43,730 nt of DNA from an uncultured Bacilli bacterium (GCA_934130235.1 CAKOXU010000004.1:1-43730), one strand, 5' to 3'; positions 7,559-16,803 are shown, counted from the stretch's first letter. Translations and numbers: made by a program. The notes: generated from the sequence alone by a model not told the origin.

Positions 7559-9472
7559 ATGGTAAAGTACGATGAAAGCTCAATAAAAATATTGGAAGGA
7601 CTAGAAGCAGTAAGAAAAAGGCCTGGAATGTATATAGGTTCTACTGATAAAAGAGGACTTCATCATTTGGTATGGGAAATAGTAGATAACGGTATAGACG
7701 AAGTAATAAACGGATTTGGTAAAAAAATTAAGATTATTCTTCATAAAGATCATTCTGTAAGCGTAGAGGATGAGGGACGTGGTGTACCTGTAGGTATGCA
7801 TTCGAGTGGCATAAGTACACCAGAAGTTATTTATACTATGCTGCATGCAGGAGGAAAGTTTGAAACAAGTGGATATTCTGTATCTGGTGGATTGCACGGT
7901 GTAGGTGCATCTGTTGTAAATGCTTTATCTAGTTGGATGGAAGTAACCATTAAAAGAGATGGTTATGAATACTTTATTAGGTTTAAAGATGGTGGAAAAG
8001 TTGATGTACCATTAACTAAAAGAGATAAAACATCTAAAACAGGGACTAAAGTTAGGTTTATGCCAGATGATAGTATTTTTTCTACTACTAATTTTTCTTT
8101 TACTACGGTTTGTGAAAGAATGCAAGAAAGTGCGTTTTTACTTGAGGGTTTGACTGTAGAAGTAATAGATGAAGAGGATGAGAAACATGAAGTATTTTGT
8201 TATCAAGATGGTTTGAAAGCGTTTGTTGAATATATAGACTCTGACAAGAAAGAACTTCATAAAGCTCATGTTATTAATGGTACTAAAGATAAAATTGATG
8301 TAAAAGTAGCATTTCAATATACTGAAAGTTATAGTGAAAATATTATATCTTTTGTAAACAATGTTAAGACAGTTGATGGTGGTACGCATGAAGTCGGATT
8401 TAAAACGGCAATAACACGTGTGTTTAATGAATATGCAAGGACTAATGGATTTTTAAAGGCAAAGGATAAAAATTTAGAAGGGCCTGATACTAGAGAGGGA
8501 CTTACAGCTGTTATAAGCTTAAAAATTCCAGAAGAATTATTACAATTTGAAGGTCAAACAAAAGGAAAGTTAGGTACTCCTCAAGCAAGACCTACAGTTG
8601 ACAGTATTGTATCGGAAAAATTGCAATTCTTTTTAGAGGAGAATAAGGCCATAGCAACAAAAATAGTACAAAAGATGGTTAAGAGTAAAAGTGTTCGTGA
8701 AGCAGCTAGAAAAGCACGTGATGAGGCTCGTAATGGTAAAGACAGAGGTAAAAAGGAACGTATTATTTCAGGTAAGCTTACACCGGCTCAAAGTAAGAAT
8801 CCTAATATTAACGAATTGTTTTTAGTAGAGGGAGATTCAGCAGGAGGAAGCGCTAAAACTGGTAGAGACAGAAAATATCAAGCAATATTACCTTTACGTG
8901 GTAAAGTGTTAAACACTGAAAAGGCTTCTTTAGAAGACGCTTATAAAAATGAAGAAATTAATACTATGATTCATGCTATTGGAGCTGGTGTAGGAACTGA
9001 TTTTGATATTAAAGATTCAAATTATGATAAAGTAATTATTATGACTGATGCTGATGTAGATGGATCACATATTCAAATACTTTTATTAACTTTCTTTTAT
9101 AGGTATATGAAACCTTTAATAGAGGAAGGTCATCTTTATATAGCTATGCCACCTTTATATAAAATTGAGTGTGGTAAAGTTGGCGAATATGCTTGGACAG
9201 AGGAAGATAGAAAAAATTTGCTTGAAAAGTATAAAGGAAAACCAACTAAGACACAGAGGTATAAAGGTTTAGGAGAAATGGATGCTACTCAATTATGGGA
9301 GACAACAATGGATCCTACTACTCGTAGTTTAATTAAAGTAAATATTCATGATGCAGCATTAGCAGAAAAACGTGTAAGTGTTCTTATGGGAGATAAGGTT
9401 GATCCAAGAAAAGAATGGATAGAAGAAAATGTCGAATTTTCGTTAGAAGATAATTATAAGATAGGTGAATAG
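7559..9472 (+). CDS. parE: DNA topoisomerase IV subunit B
   Basis: 637 residues, a normal ParE length. The N-terminal GHKL ATPase shows LEAVRKRPGMYIGS, EIVDNGIDE, DEGRGVP and LHGVGASVVNALS; the Toprim region shows EGDSAGGSAKTGRDR and DADVDGSHIQ, where the acidic residues bind Mg2+. ParE rather than GyrB is favoured by the compact C-terminus and by the adjoining gene, which is clearly parC. With ParC it forms the A2B2 enzyme that decatenates sister chromosomes after replication. One small variation is Gly for the usual Ser in VDN(S)IDE. The stop lies 1 base before the parC start, so translation is coupled. Confidence 0.93.
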   Translation: MVKYDESSIKILEGLEAVRKRPGMYIGSTDKRGLHHLVWEIVDNGIDEVINGFGKKIKIILHKDHSVSVEDEGRGVPVGMHSSGISTPEVIYTMLHAGGKFETSGYSVSGGLHGVGASVVNALSSWMEVTIKRDGYEYFIRFKDGGKVDVPLTKRDKTSKTGTKVRFMPDDSIFSTTNFSFTTVCERMQESAFLLEGLTVEVIDEEDEKHEVFCYQDGLKAFVEYIDSDKKELHKAHVINGTKDKIDVKVAFQYTESYSENIISFVNNVKTVDGGTHEVGFKTAITRVFNEYARTNGFLKAKDKNLEGPDTREGLTAVISLKIPEELLQFEGQTKGKLGTPQARPTVDSIVSEKLQFFLEENKAIATKIVQKMVKSKSVREAARKARDEARNGKDRGKKERIISGKLTPAQSKNPNINELFLVEGDSAGGSAKTGRDRKYQAILPLRGKVLNTEKASLEDAYKNEEINTMIHAIGAGVGTDFDIKDSNYDKVIIMTDADVDGSHIQILLLTFFYRYMKPLIEEGHLYIAMPPLYKIECGKVGEYAWTEEDRKNLLEKYKGKPTKTQRYKGLGEMDATQLWETTMDPTTRSLIKVNIHDAALAEKRVSVLMGDKVDPRKEWIEENVEFSLEDNYKIGE

Positions 9473-9473
9473 T

Positions 9474-12014
9474 ATGGCAAAAAAGAAAACAGATGAAACA
9501 AGTGTTGTTTTAGGAAAAATTTATGATTATACTCTTGAAGAAATAATGGGTGAGCGTTTTGGTGAATATGCTAAAGATATTATCCAGAATAGAGCTATAC
9601 CGGATGTAAGGGATGGATTAAAACCTGTTCAAAGAAGAATTCTTTATGCTATGTTTAGAGACAAAAATACATATGAAAAGGCACACAAGAAAAGTGCTAC
9701 TGCTGTTGGAAATGTTATGGGTCATTATCATCCACATGGTGATTCTAGTATATATGAGGCCATGGTTCATATGTCACAGTGGTGGAAACAAAATGAATGC
9801 TATATTGACATGCATGGAAATAATGGTTCTATGGATGGAGATTCAGCAGCAGCAATGCGTTATACTGAAGCACGTCTTTCTAAAATTAGTGGTGAATTGT
9901 TAAAGGATATAGATAAAGATACTATTGAATGGGCTCCTAACTTTGACGATACATTGTATGAACCTGTTGTACTTCCTGCAAAATATCCAAATTTACTTGT
10001 CAATGGAGCAAAAGGAATATCGGCCGGATACGCGACTGAAATACCACCTCACAATCTTGGTGAAGTTATTGATGCAACTATTAAAAGAATAGATTCTCCA
10101 AATTGTAGATTGGAGACTATATTAGATATAGTAAAAGGGCCTGATTTTCCAACAGGTGCTATAGTTGAAGGTAAGGCTGAAATACAACATGCTCTTACTA
10201 CTGGACGTGGTAAAGTTGTAATACGAGCTAAATATGAAATAATAGAAGAAAAAAGTAAAAAACAAATAATTATTCACGAAATTCCTTTTGAGGTTAATAA
10301 GGCTTTATTGGTTAAAAAAATAGCTGATATTATTTATGATAAAAAAATAGATGGTATGAGTGAAGTTAGGGATGAATCCGATAGAGAAGAAAAAGTGAGA
10401 ATAGTTATTGACTGTAAAAGGGATAGCAATTGTACTAATATTTTAAACTATTTATTTAAAAATACCGATTTACAAATAAATTATAATTATAATATGGTTG
10501 CTATTGTTAATAGAAGGCCAGTAGTGGTAGGAATAGTAGATGTTCTTGATGCTTATATTCAACATCAAAAGGAAGTAATAACGAGACGTACTAAGTTTGA
10601 TTTAAATCATGCAAAGGCGCGTATGCATATAGTAGAAGGATTAATAAAAGCGCTTGATATTTTAGATTTGATTATTAAAACAATTAGATCTAGTAAAAAT
10701 AAAAGTAATGCAATTGATAATTTAGTTAAAAATTATGAATTCTCAGAAAAACAAGCTGAGGCTATTGTTAGCTTACAGTTATATCGATTAACTAATACTG
10801 ATGTTTCTATTTTAGAAGAAGAATATAAAAATTTACAAAAAGTAATAGAAGTATTAGAGAGTATTTTAGCAAGTGAGGATAAATTGAAACTTGTTATGAA
10901 GGAAGAGTTAAGAAAAATTCGAAATGAATATGCAACTGATCGTAAGACAGAAGTTAAAGATGAAATAACTGAAATTAAAATTGATACTCAATCAATGATT
11001 ACTAAAGAGGATTGTATAGTTGTAGTGAGTAAAGATGGTTATGTGAAACGAGTATCAAAAAGAAGTTATTCTATGACATCTGATCAAACTGGATTAAAAG
11101 AACAGGATTATATTATAGGTTTATATGATATTAATACATATTCTATTATTATTATGTTTACGGATAAGGGTAATTATTTATATGTACCAGTATTTGAAAT
11201 ACCGGAATCAAAGTGGAAAGATTTAGGAAAGCATATAAGTAATATAATCAAGATGGATCCAGATGAAAATGTTATTGCTTCAATAGCAATTAATGATTTT
11301 AATACTGAAGATTATCTAACGGTATTTACAGAAAATGGTATGACAAAAAGATGCTTAATTAAAGATTTAAAGGTAAGCCGTTATAGTAAACCTATACCTT
11401 ACATTAAATTAAAAGATAATGACAAAGTCGTTAATATAAGCAATAAACAAGGTTTATCAGTTTTTATAACAACACATAATGGTTTTGGACTTAGATATAA
11501 TATAGAAGAAATACCAATAGTAGGTCCTAGAGGAAGTGGCGTTAAAGCAATATCGCTTAAAAATGATATAGTTGTATCTGGATGTGTAATAGATAATGAG
11601 GAATATGTTTCATTAATAACTACTAAAAATACTGGTAAAAGAATAAAATTATCAGAATTTGAACTTATTAGTAGAGCTCGTAAGGGAGTACAGGTTATTA
11701 GAGATGTTAAGACTAATCCTTATTGTATAAAAAAGGCGTTCGTTGTTCCAATTCGTCATAATTTAGGATTAAAATTTAAGGAGGATATTGAGATTATCAA
11801 ATTAAGTGAGTTACCAATTGTTGATAGATATTCAACTGGTACACAATTATCTAAACATGATATATTAGATTGCTTTATAGAATCCGAAATGGTTAATCCG
11901 GATCAAATAAAAAAAGAAGAAAAAGACATTAAAGAGGAAGTAACTCTTGAAAGTGTTGATGAGAGAATGATGACTATTGATGACTTTTTAGATTCTTTTG
12001 AAAAGAACAATTAG
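9474..12014 (+). CDS. parC: DNA topoisomerase IV subunit A
   Basis: 846 residues from ATG 9474, preferred over GTG 9465 because AGGTG at 9463-9467 has the right spacing. Motifs: IPDVRDGLKPVQRRILYAM, HYHPHGDSSIYEAM and IDMHGNNGSMDGDSAAAMRY, with active-site Tyr130 that forms the transient bond with DNA. The MHGN phrase is typical of ParC rather than GyrA. The quinolone-determining positions are Ser91 and Glu95, the susceptible wild-type residues. A beta-pinwheel C-terminal domain follows (about 500-800), then an acidic tail. The last codons and stop lie in a terminator that is repeated 2.2 kb downstream. Confidence 0.93.
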   Translation: MAKKKTDETSVVLGKIYDYTLEEIMGERFGEYAKDIIQNRAIPDVRDGLKPVQRRILYAMFRDKNTYEKAHKKSATAVGNVMGHYHPHGDSSIYEAMVHMSQWWKQNECYIDMHGNNGSMDGDSAAAMRYTEARLSKISGELLKDIDKDTIEWAPNFDDTLYEPVVLPAKYPNLLVNGAKGISAGYATEIPPHNLGEVIDATIKRIDSPNCRLETILDIVKGPDFPTGAIVEGKAEIQHALTTGRGKVVIRAKYEIIEEKSKKQIIIHEIPFEVNKALLVKKIADIIYDKKIDGMSEVRDESDREEKVRIVIDCKRDSNCTNILNYLFKNTDLQINYNYNMVAIVNRRPVVVGIVDVLDAYIQHQKEVITRRTKFDLNHAKARMHIVEGLIKALDILDLIIKTIRSSKNKSNAIDNLVKNYEFSEKQAEAIVSLQLYRLTNTDVSILEEEYKNLQKVIEVLESILASEDKLKLVMKEELRKIRNEYATDRKTEVKDEITEIKIDTQSMITKEDCIVVVSKDGYVKRVSKRSYSMTSDQTGLKEQDYIIGLYDINTYSIIIMFTDKGNYLYVPVFEIPESKWKDLGKHISNIIKMDPDENVIASIAINDFNTEDYLTVFTENGMTKRCLIKDLKVSRYSKPIPYIKLKDNDKVVNISNKQGLSVFITTHNGFGLRYNIEEIPIVGPRGSGVKAISLKNDIVVSGCVIDNEEYVSLITTKNTGKRIKLSEFELISRARKGVQVIRDVKTNPYCIKKAFVVPIRHNLGLKFKEDIEIIKLSELPIVDRYSTGTQLSKHDILDCFIESEMVNPDQIKKEEKDIKEEVTLESVDERMMTIDDFLDSFEKNN

Positions 12015-12026
12015 TGTTCTTTTTTT
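12003..12026 (+). repeat. 24-bp direct repeat, left copy (parC terminator)
   Basis: AAGAACAATTAGTGTTC followed by seven T is repeated perfectly at 14238-14261. It codes for the last codons (Lys-Asn-Asn-stop) of parC and forms the terminator stem. Confidence 0.95.
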
Positions 12027-12028
12027 TT
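12003..12028 (+). terminator. Intrinsic terminator of parE-parC
   Basis: AGAACA pairs with TGTTCT around a short ATTAG loop, followed by at least eight T. The parC stop codon is in the loop. Confidence 0.9.
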
Positions 12029-12074
12029 AAAAGGTTGTATTTAATTTTTAAGTAATAATTTTTGCAAAAAAACA

Positions 12075-12103
12075 TTGACAAATAGTCTAATAAATGTTAA
12101 AAT
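12075..12103 (+). promoter_or_regulatory. Promoter of the 12.1-14.3 kb cassette
   Basis: TTGACA at 12075-12080, 17-base spacer, TAAAAT at 12098-12103. A transcript from here has a leader of about 170 nt before the first gene. Confidence 0.7.
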
Positions 12104-12105
12104 AA

Positions 12106-12250
12106 AATCCCAAGAGGGATTAATATTACTTACATTATGTTAATGAACTAAATAAATTAGTTTTGAAACATATTTATAATTTGCATCATTACCAGTCCCT
12201 TGAAAGCCTAAAAAGGTGGTGGTTGAAACTGATTTTTGCTTTATATTTTA
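12106..12250 (+). promoter_or_regulatory. Structured 5' leader, possible riboswitch or small RNA
   Basis: The leader holds a perfect hairpin AATCCC-aaga-GGGATT (12106-12121), a second AACTAA-ataaa-TTAGTT (12146-12162) and a more GC-rich block at 12191-12231. In that block CCT/AGG (12207-12216) is nested in ACCA/TGGT (12191-12220), and CAGT (12193) could alternatively pair with ACTG (12228). No known riboswitch consensus was recognised. An AGGGGGG ribosome binding site follows. Confidence 0.4.
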
Positions 12251-12285
12251 ATTAATTATATTTAAAATAGGGGGGAATGAAATAT

Positions 12286-12657
12286 ATGGCAATAAAAACT
12301 TTATCGGATTTTAATTATGATTATCAGGCGTATGCAAACTATTTAGAATCAGCAGAATGTGCGAATGATGAGGGATATGATGTTTATGCGGAAGGTAGGA
12401 ATGTTTATACACCTACTGATGGTGATTGGACAAAGGGGCATGGACATTATATTGATAACTCTGAATTAAACAAGCCAGATTATAATAGAGATGCTAATGA
12501 TGAAAGATCAAAAGGCAGACCATGGTACAATAAATGGTTAAAATATGCAGAAAAATTGAATTTAACCTCACAAGAAATTGAATTCTTAAATGCATTATAC
12601 ACATGTAAAAAAATTAATAAATTAGATGAAACAAAGCCATCATCAAAGATAAGATAA
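12286..12657 (+). CDS. Small unknown soluble protein, first gene of the accessory cassette
   Basis: 123 residues from ATG 12286; the in-frame ATG at 12277 is only one base from the AGGGGGG ribosome binding site and is unlikely. The protein is acidic and aromatic-rich in its first half (FNYDYQAYANYLES, DVYAEGRNVYTPTDGDW), then has WYNKWLKYAEKLNLTSQE and a helical C-terminus with one Cys. No signal peptide or membrane segment. No family recognised. It is the only gene of the cassette with a very strong ribosome binding site, so it may be made in excess of its neighbours. Confidence 0.65.
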   Translation: MAIKTLSDFNYDYQAYANYLESAECANDEGYDVYAEGRNVYTPTDGDWTKGHGHYIDNSELNKPDYNRDANDERSKGRPWYNKWLKYAEKLNLTSQEIEFLNALYTCKKINKLDETKPSSKIR

Positions 12658-12691
12658 TACAACGTTAAAAATAAAGTAAAAATTAACTTAT

Positions 12692-13465
12692 ATGGAAAGT
12701 ATATTAAAAATTATTTATGACAAATCGATTAGTAATAAAATTTTAGATTTAAATGATATTGATAAAATTTTAGAATTATTAGTAGTTAGTAAAGGCTTAA
12801 ATAATTATATTTTAAGTGTAAGTATTCAACCGATAAGAAGCAATAATCTTGCTTCTTATTCAAGCTATACAAAAAATATAATTATATATACAGAAACAAT
12901 AAATCAAATGATTAAAGACATAGAAAAGAATATATTATTTGATAATTGTTTAGAAATATCGATGTACAAAAATCTATCAATATTACAAGTCTTATTACAC
13001 GAAGTAGAGCATGCAAATCAGCAAAAAATAGCATATAGTGAAAATAGCTTAGAAGCTCTTATTATTAGAACATCATATTTAATACATAATGCTTATAATG
13101 AGAAACTATACGAATATAGTCCTGAAGAAAGATTTGCAGAGATAAAATCTTTTGAAGATTTGTTATTTATGATAAAATTTTTAAATAAGGAATTAAATAA
13201 TTTGTCAGAAGTGTTAAATACTGAAAAATTACAAAGATTATTAAGGGGATATCATTATATTAATGGATATATTAAGTCTCCCTTGAATACTTATTTTACT
13301 ATTGCTAATAGAACTGACTTATTAAATTGTTTTAATTTAAATGTCGATTTATTGAACGAAAGAATGAGATTTGGATTTCCTATTTCTATTGACGAATATG
13401 GAACTTCTTTGAAAACTTTAGTACTTTCTCTAAATCGAAATTTTAAAAATAAAATAAATATATAA
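12692..13465 (+). CDS. HExxH zincin-like protein, putative metallopeptidase
   Basis: 257 residues. The core shows LLHEVEHANQQ with the HExxH signature at H103-E104-x-x-H107 on a predicted helix. YSPEERFAE (142-150) follows about 35 residues later, and E145 or E146 there could be the third zinc ligand, as in gluzincin-like and phage/toxin-associated peptidases. There is no export signal, so it should act in the cytoplasm. No close family is recognised; the N-terminal 95 residues and the helical C-terminus are unassigned. It has no clear ribosome binding site, unlike its neighbours. Context (unknown protein, nucleotidyltransferase-like protein, repeat-flanked cassette) is compatible with a stress or defence role, but that is inference. 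Confidence 0.6.
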   Translation: MESILKIIYDKSISNKILDLNDIDKILELLVVSKGLNNYILSVSIQPIRSNNLASYSSYTKNIIIYTETINQMIKDIEKNILFDNCLEISMYKNLSILQVLLHEVEHANQQKIAYSENSLEALIIRTSYLIHNAYNEKLYEYSPEERFAEIKSFEDLLFMIKFLNKELNNLSEVLNTEKLQRLLRGYHYINGYIKSPLNTYFTIANRTDLLNCFNLNVDLLNERMRFGFPISIDEYGTSLKTLVLSLNRNFKNKINI

Positions 13466-13500
13466 AAATTGTTTGTTGAGAGGTATAGGGTGATATAGAT

Positions 13501-13824
13501 ATGATAAATGTATCAATTGATGATTTAAAGTATAAAAGTAAATTTGGTATTAATTGTGGTCAATATCAGGAAGGCTATAGGATAGTGTATTTTTATCCAG
13601 ACAATAGTTATAGTGTAGGAACGTTTTGTGGAAATATAGAAGGGTTTATGATGGATTTTGTAGAAATAGAACCAATAACGGATGACGACGATATTCCAGA
13701 ATTTATATCAGTAGAAGATTTGCTTAATAGATATTTAAACGAAATTAATGATATAGTTGCAGTAGCACTTTATAAAACAGATGGTGTTTGCTTACAAAAA
13801 AAAGAAAGAGTTATAAGAAAATAA
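13501..13824 (+). CDS. Small unknown protein
   Basis: 107 residues from ATG 13501 with GGGTGA upstream. A beta-rich N-terminal half (GYRIVYFYPDNSYSVGTF) is followed by an acidic stretch (EIEPITDDDDIPEFISVEDL) and a helix ending in a basic tail (KKERVIRK). No signal, membrane segment or known motif seen. It lies between the HExxH gene and the nucleotidyltransferase-like gene on the same strand with short spacers, so it is probably in the same transcript. Confidence 0.6.
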   Translation: MINVSIDDLKYKSKFGINCGQYQEGYRIVYFYPDNSYSVGTFCGNIEGFMMDFVEIEPITDDDDIPEFISVEDLLNRYLNEINDIVAVALYKTDGVCLQKKERVIRK

Positions 13825-13856
13825 ATTTGTTTTAAGTATTAAAAAGAGGATATTTA

Positions 13857-14249
13857 GTGAATAAAGAACAATTAATAAGTAAGTTGGAAGAATTAAATTT
13901 TCCTTTAGGTGATTATTATCTTTTATCTTCAGGATGTTTAATGCTGTATGGTATGAGAGAAGAAATAGGTGATATTGATTTATGTATATCTGATAAGCTA
14001 TTTGATTCTATAAAGGAAAAATATGAATTAACTGAAGATAAAAAAAATGAATGTGGTTTTTATAAAGTTAATGATTATTTAGAGGTAGTTGTTAATCCTA
14101 AAGAAAGTTTACAGTACGATATGAAAGATGGATATCCTGTTGAAAAATTGACAACAATTTTAAATTTTAAATTAAAAAGAAATAAGGAAAAAGATCAAAA
14201 GGATATAGTGAATATTCAAAATTATTTAAGAGGACACAAGAACAATTAG
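13857..14249 (+). CDS. Minimal nucleotidyltransferase-fold protein (AbiEii/MNT-like)
   Basis: 130 residues from GTG 13857, supported by AGAGGA at 13845-13850. The stretch SSGCLMLYGMREEIGDIDLC (about 24-43) follows the pattern of polymerase-beta-like minimal nucleotidyltransferases: a Gly-(Ser/Gly) turn, here Gly-Cys, then a helix and a D-x-D metal pair (DID). Similar folds serve as toxins or antitoxins (AbiEii, MNT of HEPN-MNT) or as aminoglycoside-modifying enzymes. The usual partner (AbiEi or HEPN) is not adjacent. The second residue of the turn is unusual. Its final codons overlap the repeated terminator shared with parC. Confidence 0.6.
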   Translation: MNKEQLISKLEELNFPLGDYYLLSSGCLMLYGMREEIGDIDLCISDKLFDSIKEKYELTEDKKNECGFYKVNDYLEVVVNPKESLQYDMKDGYPVEKLTTILNFKLKRNKEKDQKDIVNIQNYLRGHKNN

Positions 14250-14261
14250 TGTTCTTTTTTT
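14238..14261 (+). repeat. 24-bp direct repeat, right copy (cassette terminator)
   Basis: Perfect copy of 12003-12026. It again encodes Lys-Asn-Asn-stop, now at the end of the nucleotidyltransferase-like gene, and works as its intrinsic terminator (AGAACA/TGTTCT plus seven T). Confidence 0.95.
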
Positions 14262-14317
14262 CTTGATATAAATGTATTTTTGTTATATAATTTTAATATA
14301 TTTATAAGGGTGATATT

Positions 14318-14977
14318 GTGCAAAAAAATTTGAATGGCATTTATTTAAATGAATATTTAAGGATAAGTAAACAGTTGGAACGAATTAAATATGAATATGA
14401 TTCATTTCTTGATAAGTATAATAGAAAAAACAAGATATTAAAGAATAGTCAAATAAGTAAGAAAGATTTGTTGGAAAAGTATAATATTAAATCAATTAGA
14501 AACAGTATTATAAAAGTAGAAAATAAAAAATTTGAACTTTCTAGTATTAAAGTATTATATTTAACAAAAATAAAAGAGTATTTATTAGCACTTAAATTAA
14601 TTGAATGTATTTATAGATATGATAATTCAACTATAAATCCTTTATTATTTGATGTAGATGCGTCTAAAAGTATCAATTTAGATGATAATAATATAAAATA
14701 TTTAAAAGCTTTAAGTAATATTAAAGATGTTAATATTAAGAATAGTGGGATAAAAATGTGTAAAGAGTACATAGTTAGAAATGAAATAATTAAAGATATA
14801 AGTAGTGATTTATGTATTTTAAATGGTAATGTTAATGCCTTATTAAAAACATCATCTATAGAAGATGTAATGAATGTAAAAGATAGTATAGTTAAGCTGA
14901 ATAATTACCTTGAAATAATGTTAGAAGATGTTAAGGATAAAACTGAAGATGTAAAAGTACTAAAATATAATAAATAA
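14318..14977 (+). CDS. Coiled-coil protein of unknown function upstream of uvrC
   Basis: 219 residues from GTG 14318 (AAGGGTGA upstream). Mostly helical with a Lys/Glu/Asn-rich heptad pattern, especially 10-85 and 180-215, and no membrane segment. No conserved motif recognised. It ends 12 bases before uvrC and has no terminator between, so the two are likely transcribed together, but this says little about its role. Confidence 0.65.
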   Translation: MQKNLNGIYLNEYLRISKQLERIKYEYDSFLDKYNRKNKILKNSQISKKDLLEKYNIKSIRNSIIKVENKKFELSSIKVLYLTKIKEYLLALKLIECIYRYDNSTINPLLFDVDASKSINLDDNNIKYLKALSNIKDVNIKNSGIKMCKEYIVRNEIIKDISSDLCILNGNVNALLKTSSIEDVMNVKDSIVKLNNYLEIMLEDVKDKTEDVKVLKYNK

Positions 14978-14989
14978 GGAGGTGTATTT

Positions 14990-16744
14990 ATGCTTAGGGA
15001 TAAATTATTGTTGTTGCCTAATAAGCCAGGGTGTTATTTAATGAAAAATAATAAAGGTATTATTATTTATGTTGGTAAAGCTAAGAATTTAAAAAACAGA
15101 GTTAATTCTTATTTTAGAGGTAAAAAAACAGGAAAAACAGCTAAACTTGTGAGTGAAATAGTTGATTTTGAATATATAGTTGTCAATAGTGAAGTAGAAT
15201 CTTTAATACTAGAAATTAACTTAATAAAAAAATATGACCCTAAGTATAATATTCTTCTTAGAGATGATAAGAGTTATCCTTATATTGAACTTACCAATGG
15301 TAGTGTTCCAACTTTAAAAGTAGTAAGAAATCCCAAAAGATTAAAAAAGGTTCACACTTTGTATGGCCCTTATCCTAATGTTTCTGCAGCTAGAAATACT
15401 GTTAATTTATTAAACAGAATATATCCACTCAGAAAATGCAATACTTATCCTAAAAAGCCTTGTCTTTATTATCACATAGGTGAGTGTTTAGGTTATTGTG
15501 TATATAAAATAGATGAAAGTATTACTAATAACATGAGGGATGAGATAATTAAATTTTTAAATGGTGATCATTCTATTGTAACAAAAAAATTAACTGATTT
15601 AATGAATAAAGAGAGTAATAAACTTAATTTTGAAAAAGCAAAAGAATATAAAGATTTATTAGACTATATTAATATTACATTGACTAAACAAGAGGTTGAA
15701 CTTAAAGATAATGTTGATAGAGATATTTTTGGTTATTATTTAGATAAAGGATATTTATCTATTCAGGTATTTTTTATTAGAGGTTCTAAGATTGTAGAAA
15801 GATATTCTAAAATATTTGATATAGTTGATGAATTAGATGAGGAACTTACTAGATTTATCGCACGTTTTTATACTAGACACAATAAGCCTAAAGAAATTAT
15901 TATACCTGATATAGTAGATAAAGATTTACTTAGTGATTTTTTAGGTATAAAGGTAATAAAACCTATTAAAGGTGAAAAGAAAAAATTAATTACTTTTGCA
16001 TGTGAGAATGCTAAAATATTATTAAATGAAAAGTTTGAATTAATAAAAAGGGATGAAGAAAAGAGTATAGGTGCTAATGATGAATTAAAAAAATTATTAA
16101 ATCTTAATTCGCTTGATAGAATTGAAATATTTGATAATGCTCATTTATTTGGAACATATACGGTGTCTGGTATGGTTGTATATAAATCCGGAAAGCCCTC
16201 TAAAAATGATTATAGAAAATTTAAAATAAGTGTTGACACAAATGATGATTATTCTTCTATGCGAGAAGTAATTTATAGAAGATATTTTAGGGTGCTTAAA
16301 GATTCGCTAGAGTATCCAGATTTAATAATTGTGGATGGCGGAATAGGTCAGATACACGCAGCTTTAGAGGTGCTTAATAGCTTAAATATGGATATACCTG
16401 TAATTGGACTTAAAAAAGATAATAAGCACTCAACTTCAGCGCTAGTAACAATTAATGGTGAAATACCTATAGATAAACATAGTAATGTATTTTATTTACT
16501 TGAACGAATGCAAGATGAAGTTCATGAATTTACTATTAATTATCATAAGCAAATCAGAAGTAAAGGTAGCTTAGAGAGTGTTCTTGATAGTGTAGAAGGT
16601 ATAGGTACAAAGAGAAAAAAAGAATTGCTTAAAAGATACAGAACGATAAACAAAATGAAGGAAGCAAGTATAGAAGAGTTTAATGAAATTTTACCGAAAG
16701 AAGTAGCTTTAAATTTGTATAATTTTTTAAAGGAGTATAAATGA
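14990..16744 (+). CDS. uvrC: UvrABC excinuclease subunit C
   Basis: 584 residues, a normal UvrC length. The N-terminal GIY-YIG nuclease shows PGCYLMKN and IIYVGKAKNLKNRV (10-35) with the downstream Glu region VESLILEINLIKKY; it makes the 3' incision. A UVR (UvrB-binding) stretch is near 195-230. The RNase H-like second nuclease has IEIFDNAHLFGTYTVSGMV and IIVDGGIGQIHAA, and a helix-hairpin-helix ends the protein (VEGIGTKRKKELLKRY). Strong ribosome binding site AAGGAGGTG. Works with UvrA and UvrB in nucleotide excision repair; neither is in this window. Confidence 0.95.
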   Translation: MLRDKLLLLPNKPGCYLMKNNKGIIIYVGKAKNLKNRVNSYFRGKKTGKTAKLVSEIVDFEYIVVNSEVESLILEINLIKKYDPKYNILLRDDKSYPYIELTNGSVPTLKVVRNPKRLKKVHTLYGPYPNVSAARNTVNLLNRIYPLRKCNTYPKKPCLYYHIGECLGYCVYKIDESITNNMRDEIIKFLNGDHSIVTKKLTDLMNKESNKLNFEKAKEYKDLLDYINITLTKQEVELKDNVDRDIFGYYLDKGYLSIQVFFIRGSKIVERYSKIFDIVDELDEELTRFIARFYTRHNKPKEIIIPDIVDKDLLSDFLGIKVIKPIKGEKKKLITFACENAKILLNEKFELIKRDEEKSIGANDELKKLLNLNSLDRIEIFDNAHLFGTYTVSGMVVYKSGKPSKNDYRKFKISVDTNDDYSSMREVIYRRYFRVLKDSLEYPDLIIVDGGIGQIHAALEVLNSLNMDIPVIGLKKDNKHSTSALVTINGEIPIDKHSNVFYLLERMQDEVHEFTINYHKQIRSKGSLESVLDSVEGIGTKRKKELLKRYRTINKMKEASIEEFNEILPKEVALNLYNFLKEYK

Positions 16745-16751
16745 TTTAAAT

Positions 16752-16779
16752 TTGACAAAGAGTTTAAATGTGCTATAAT
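16752..16779 (+). promoter_or_regulatory. Promoter downstream of uvrC
   Basis: TTGACA at 16752-16757, 16-base spacer, TATAAT at 16774-16779, then GGAGGGAG ahead of ATG 16804. No terminator separates it from uvrC. Confidence 0.75.
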
Positions 16780-16803
16780 ACTTTACTTTGGAGGGAGATT
16801 ATA

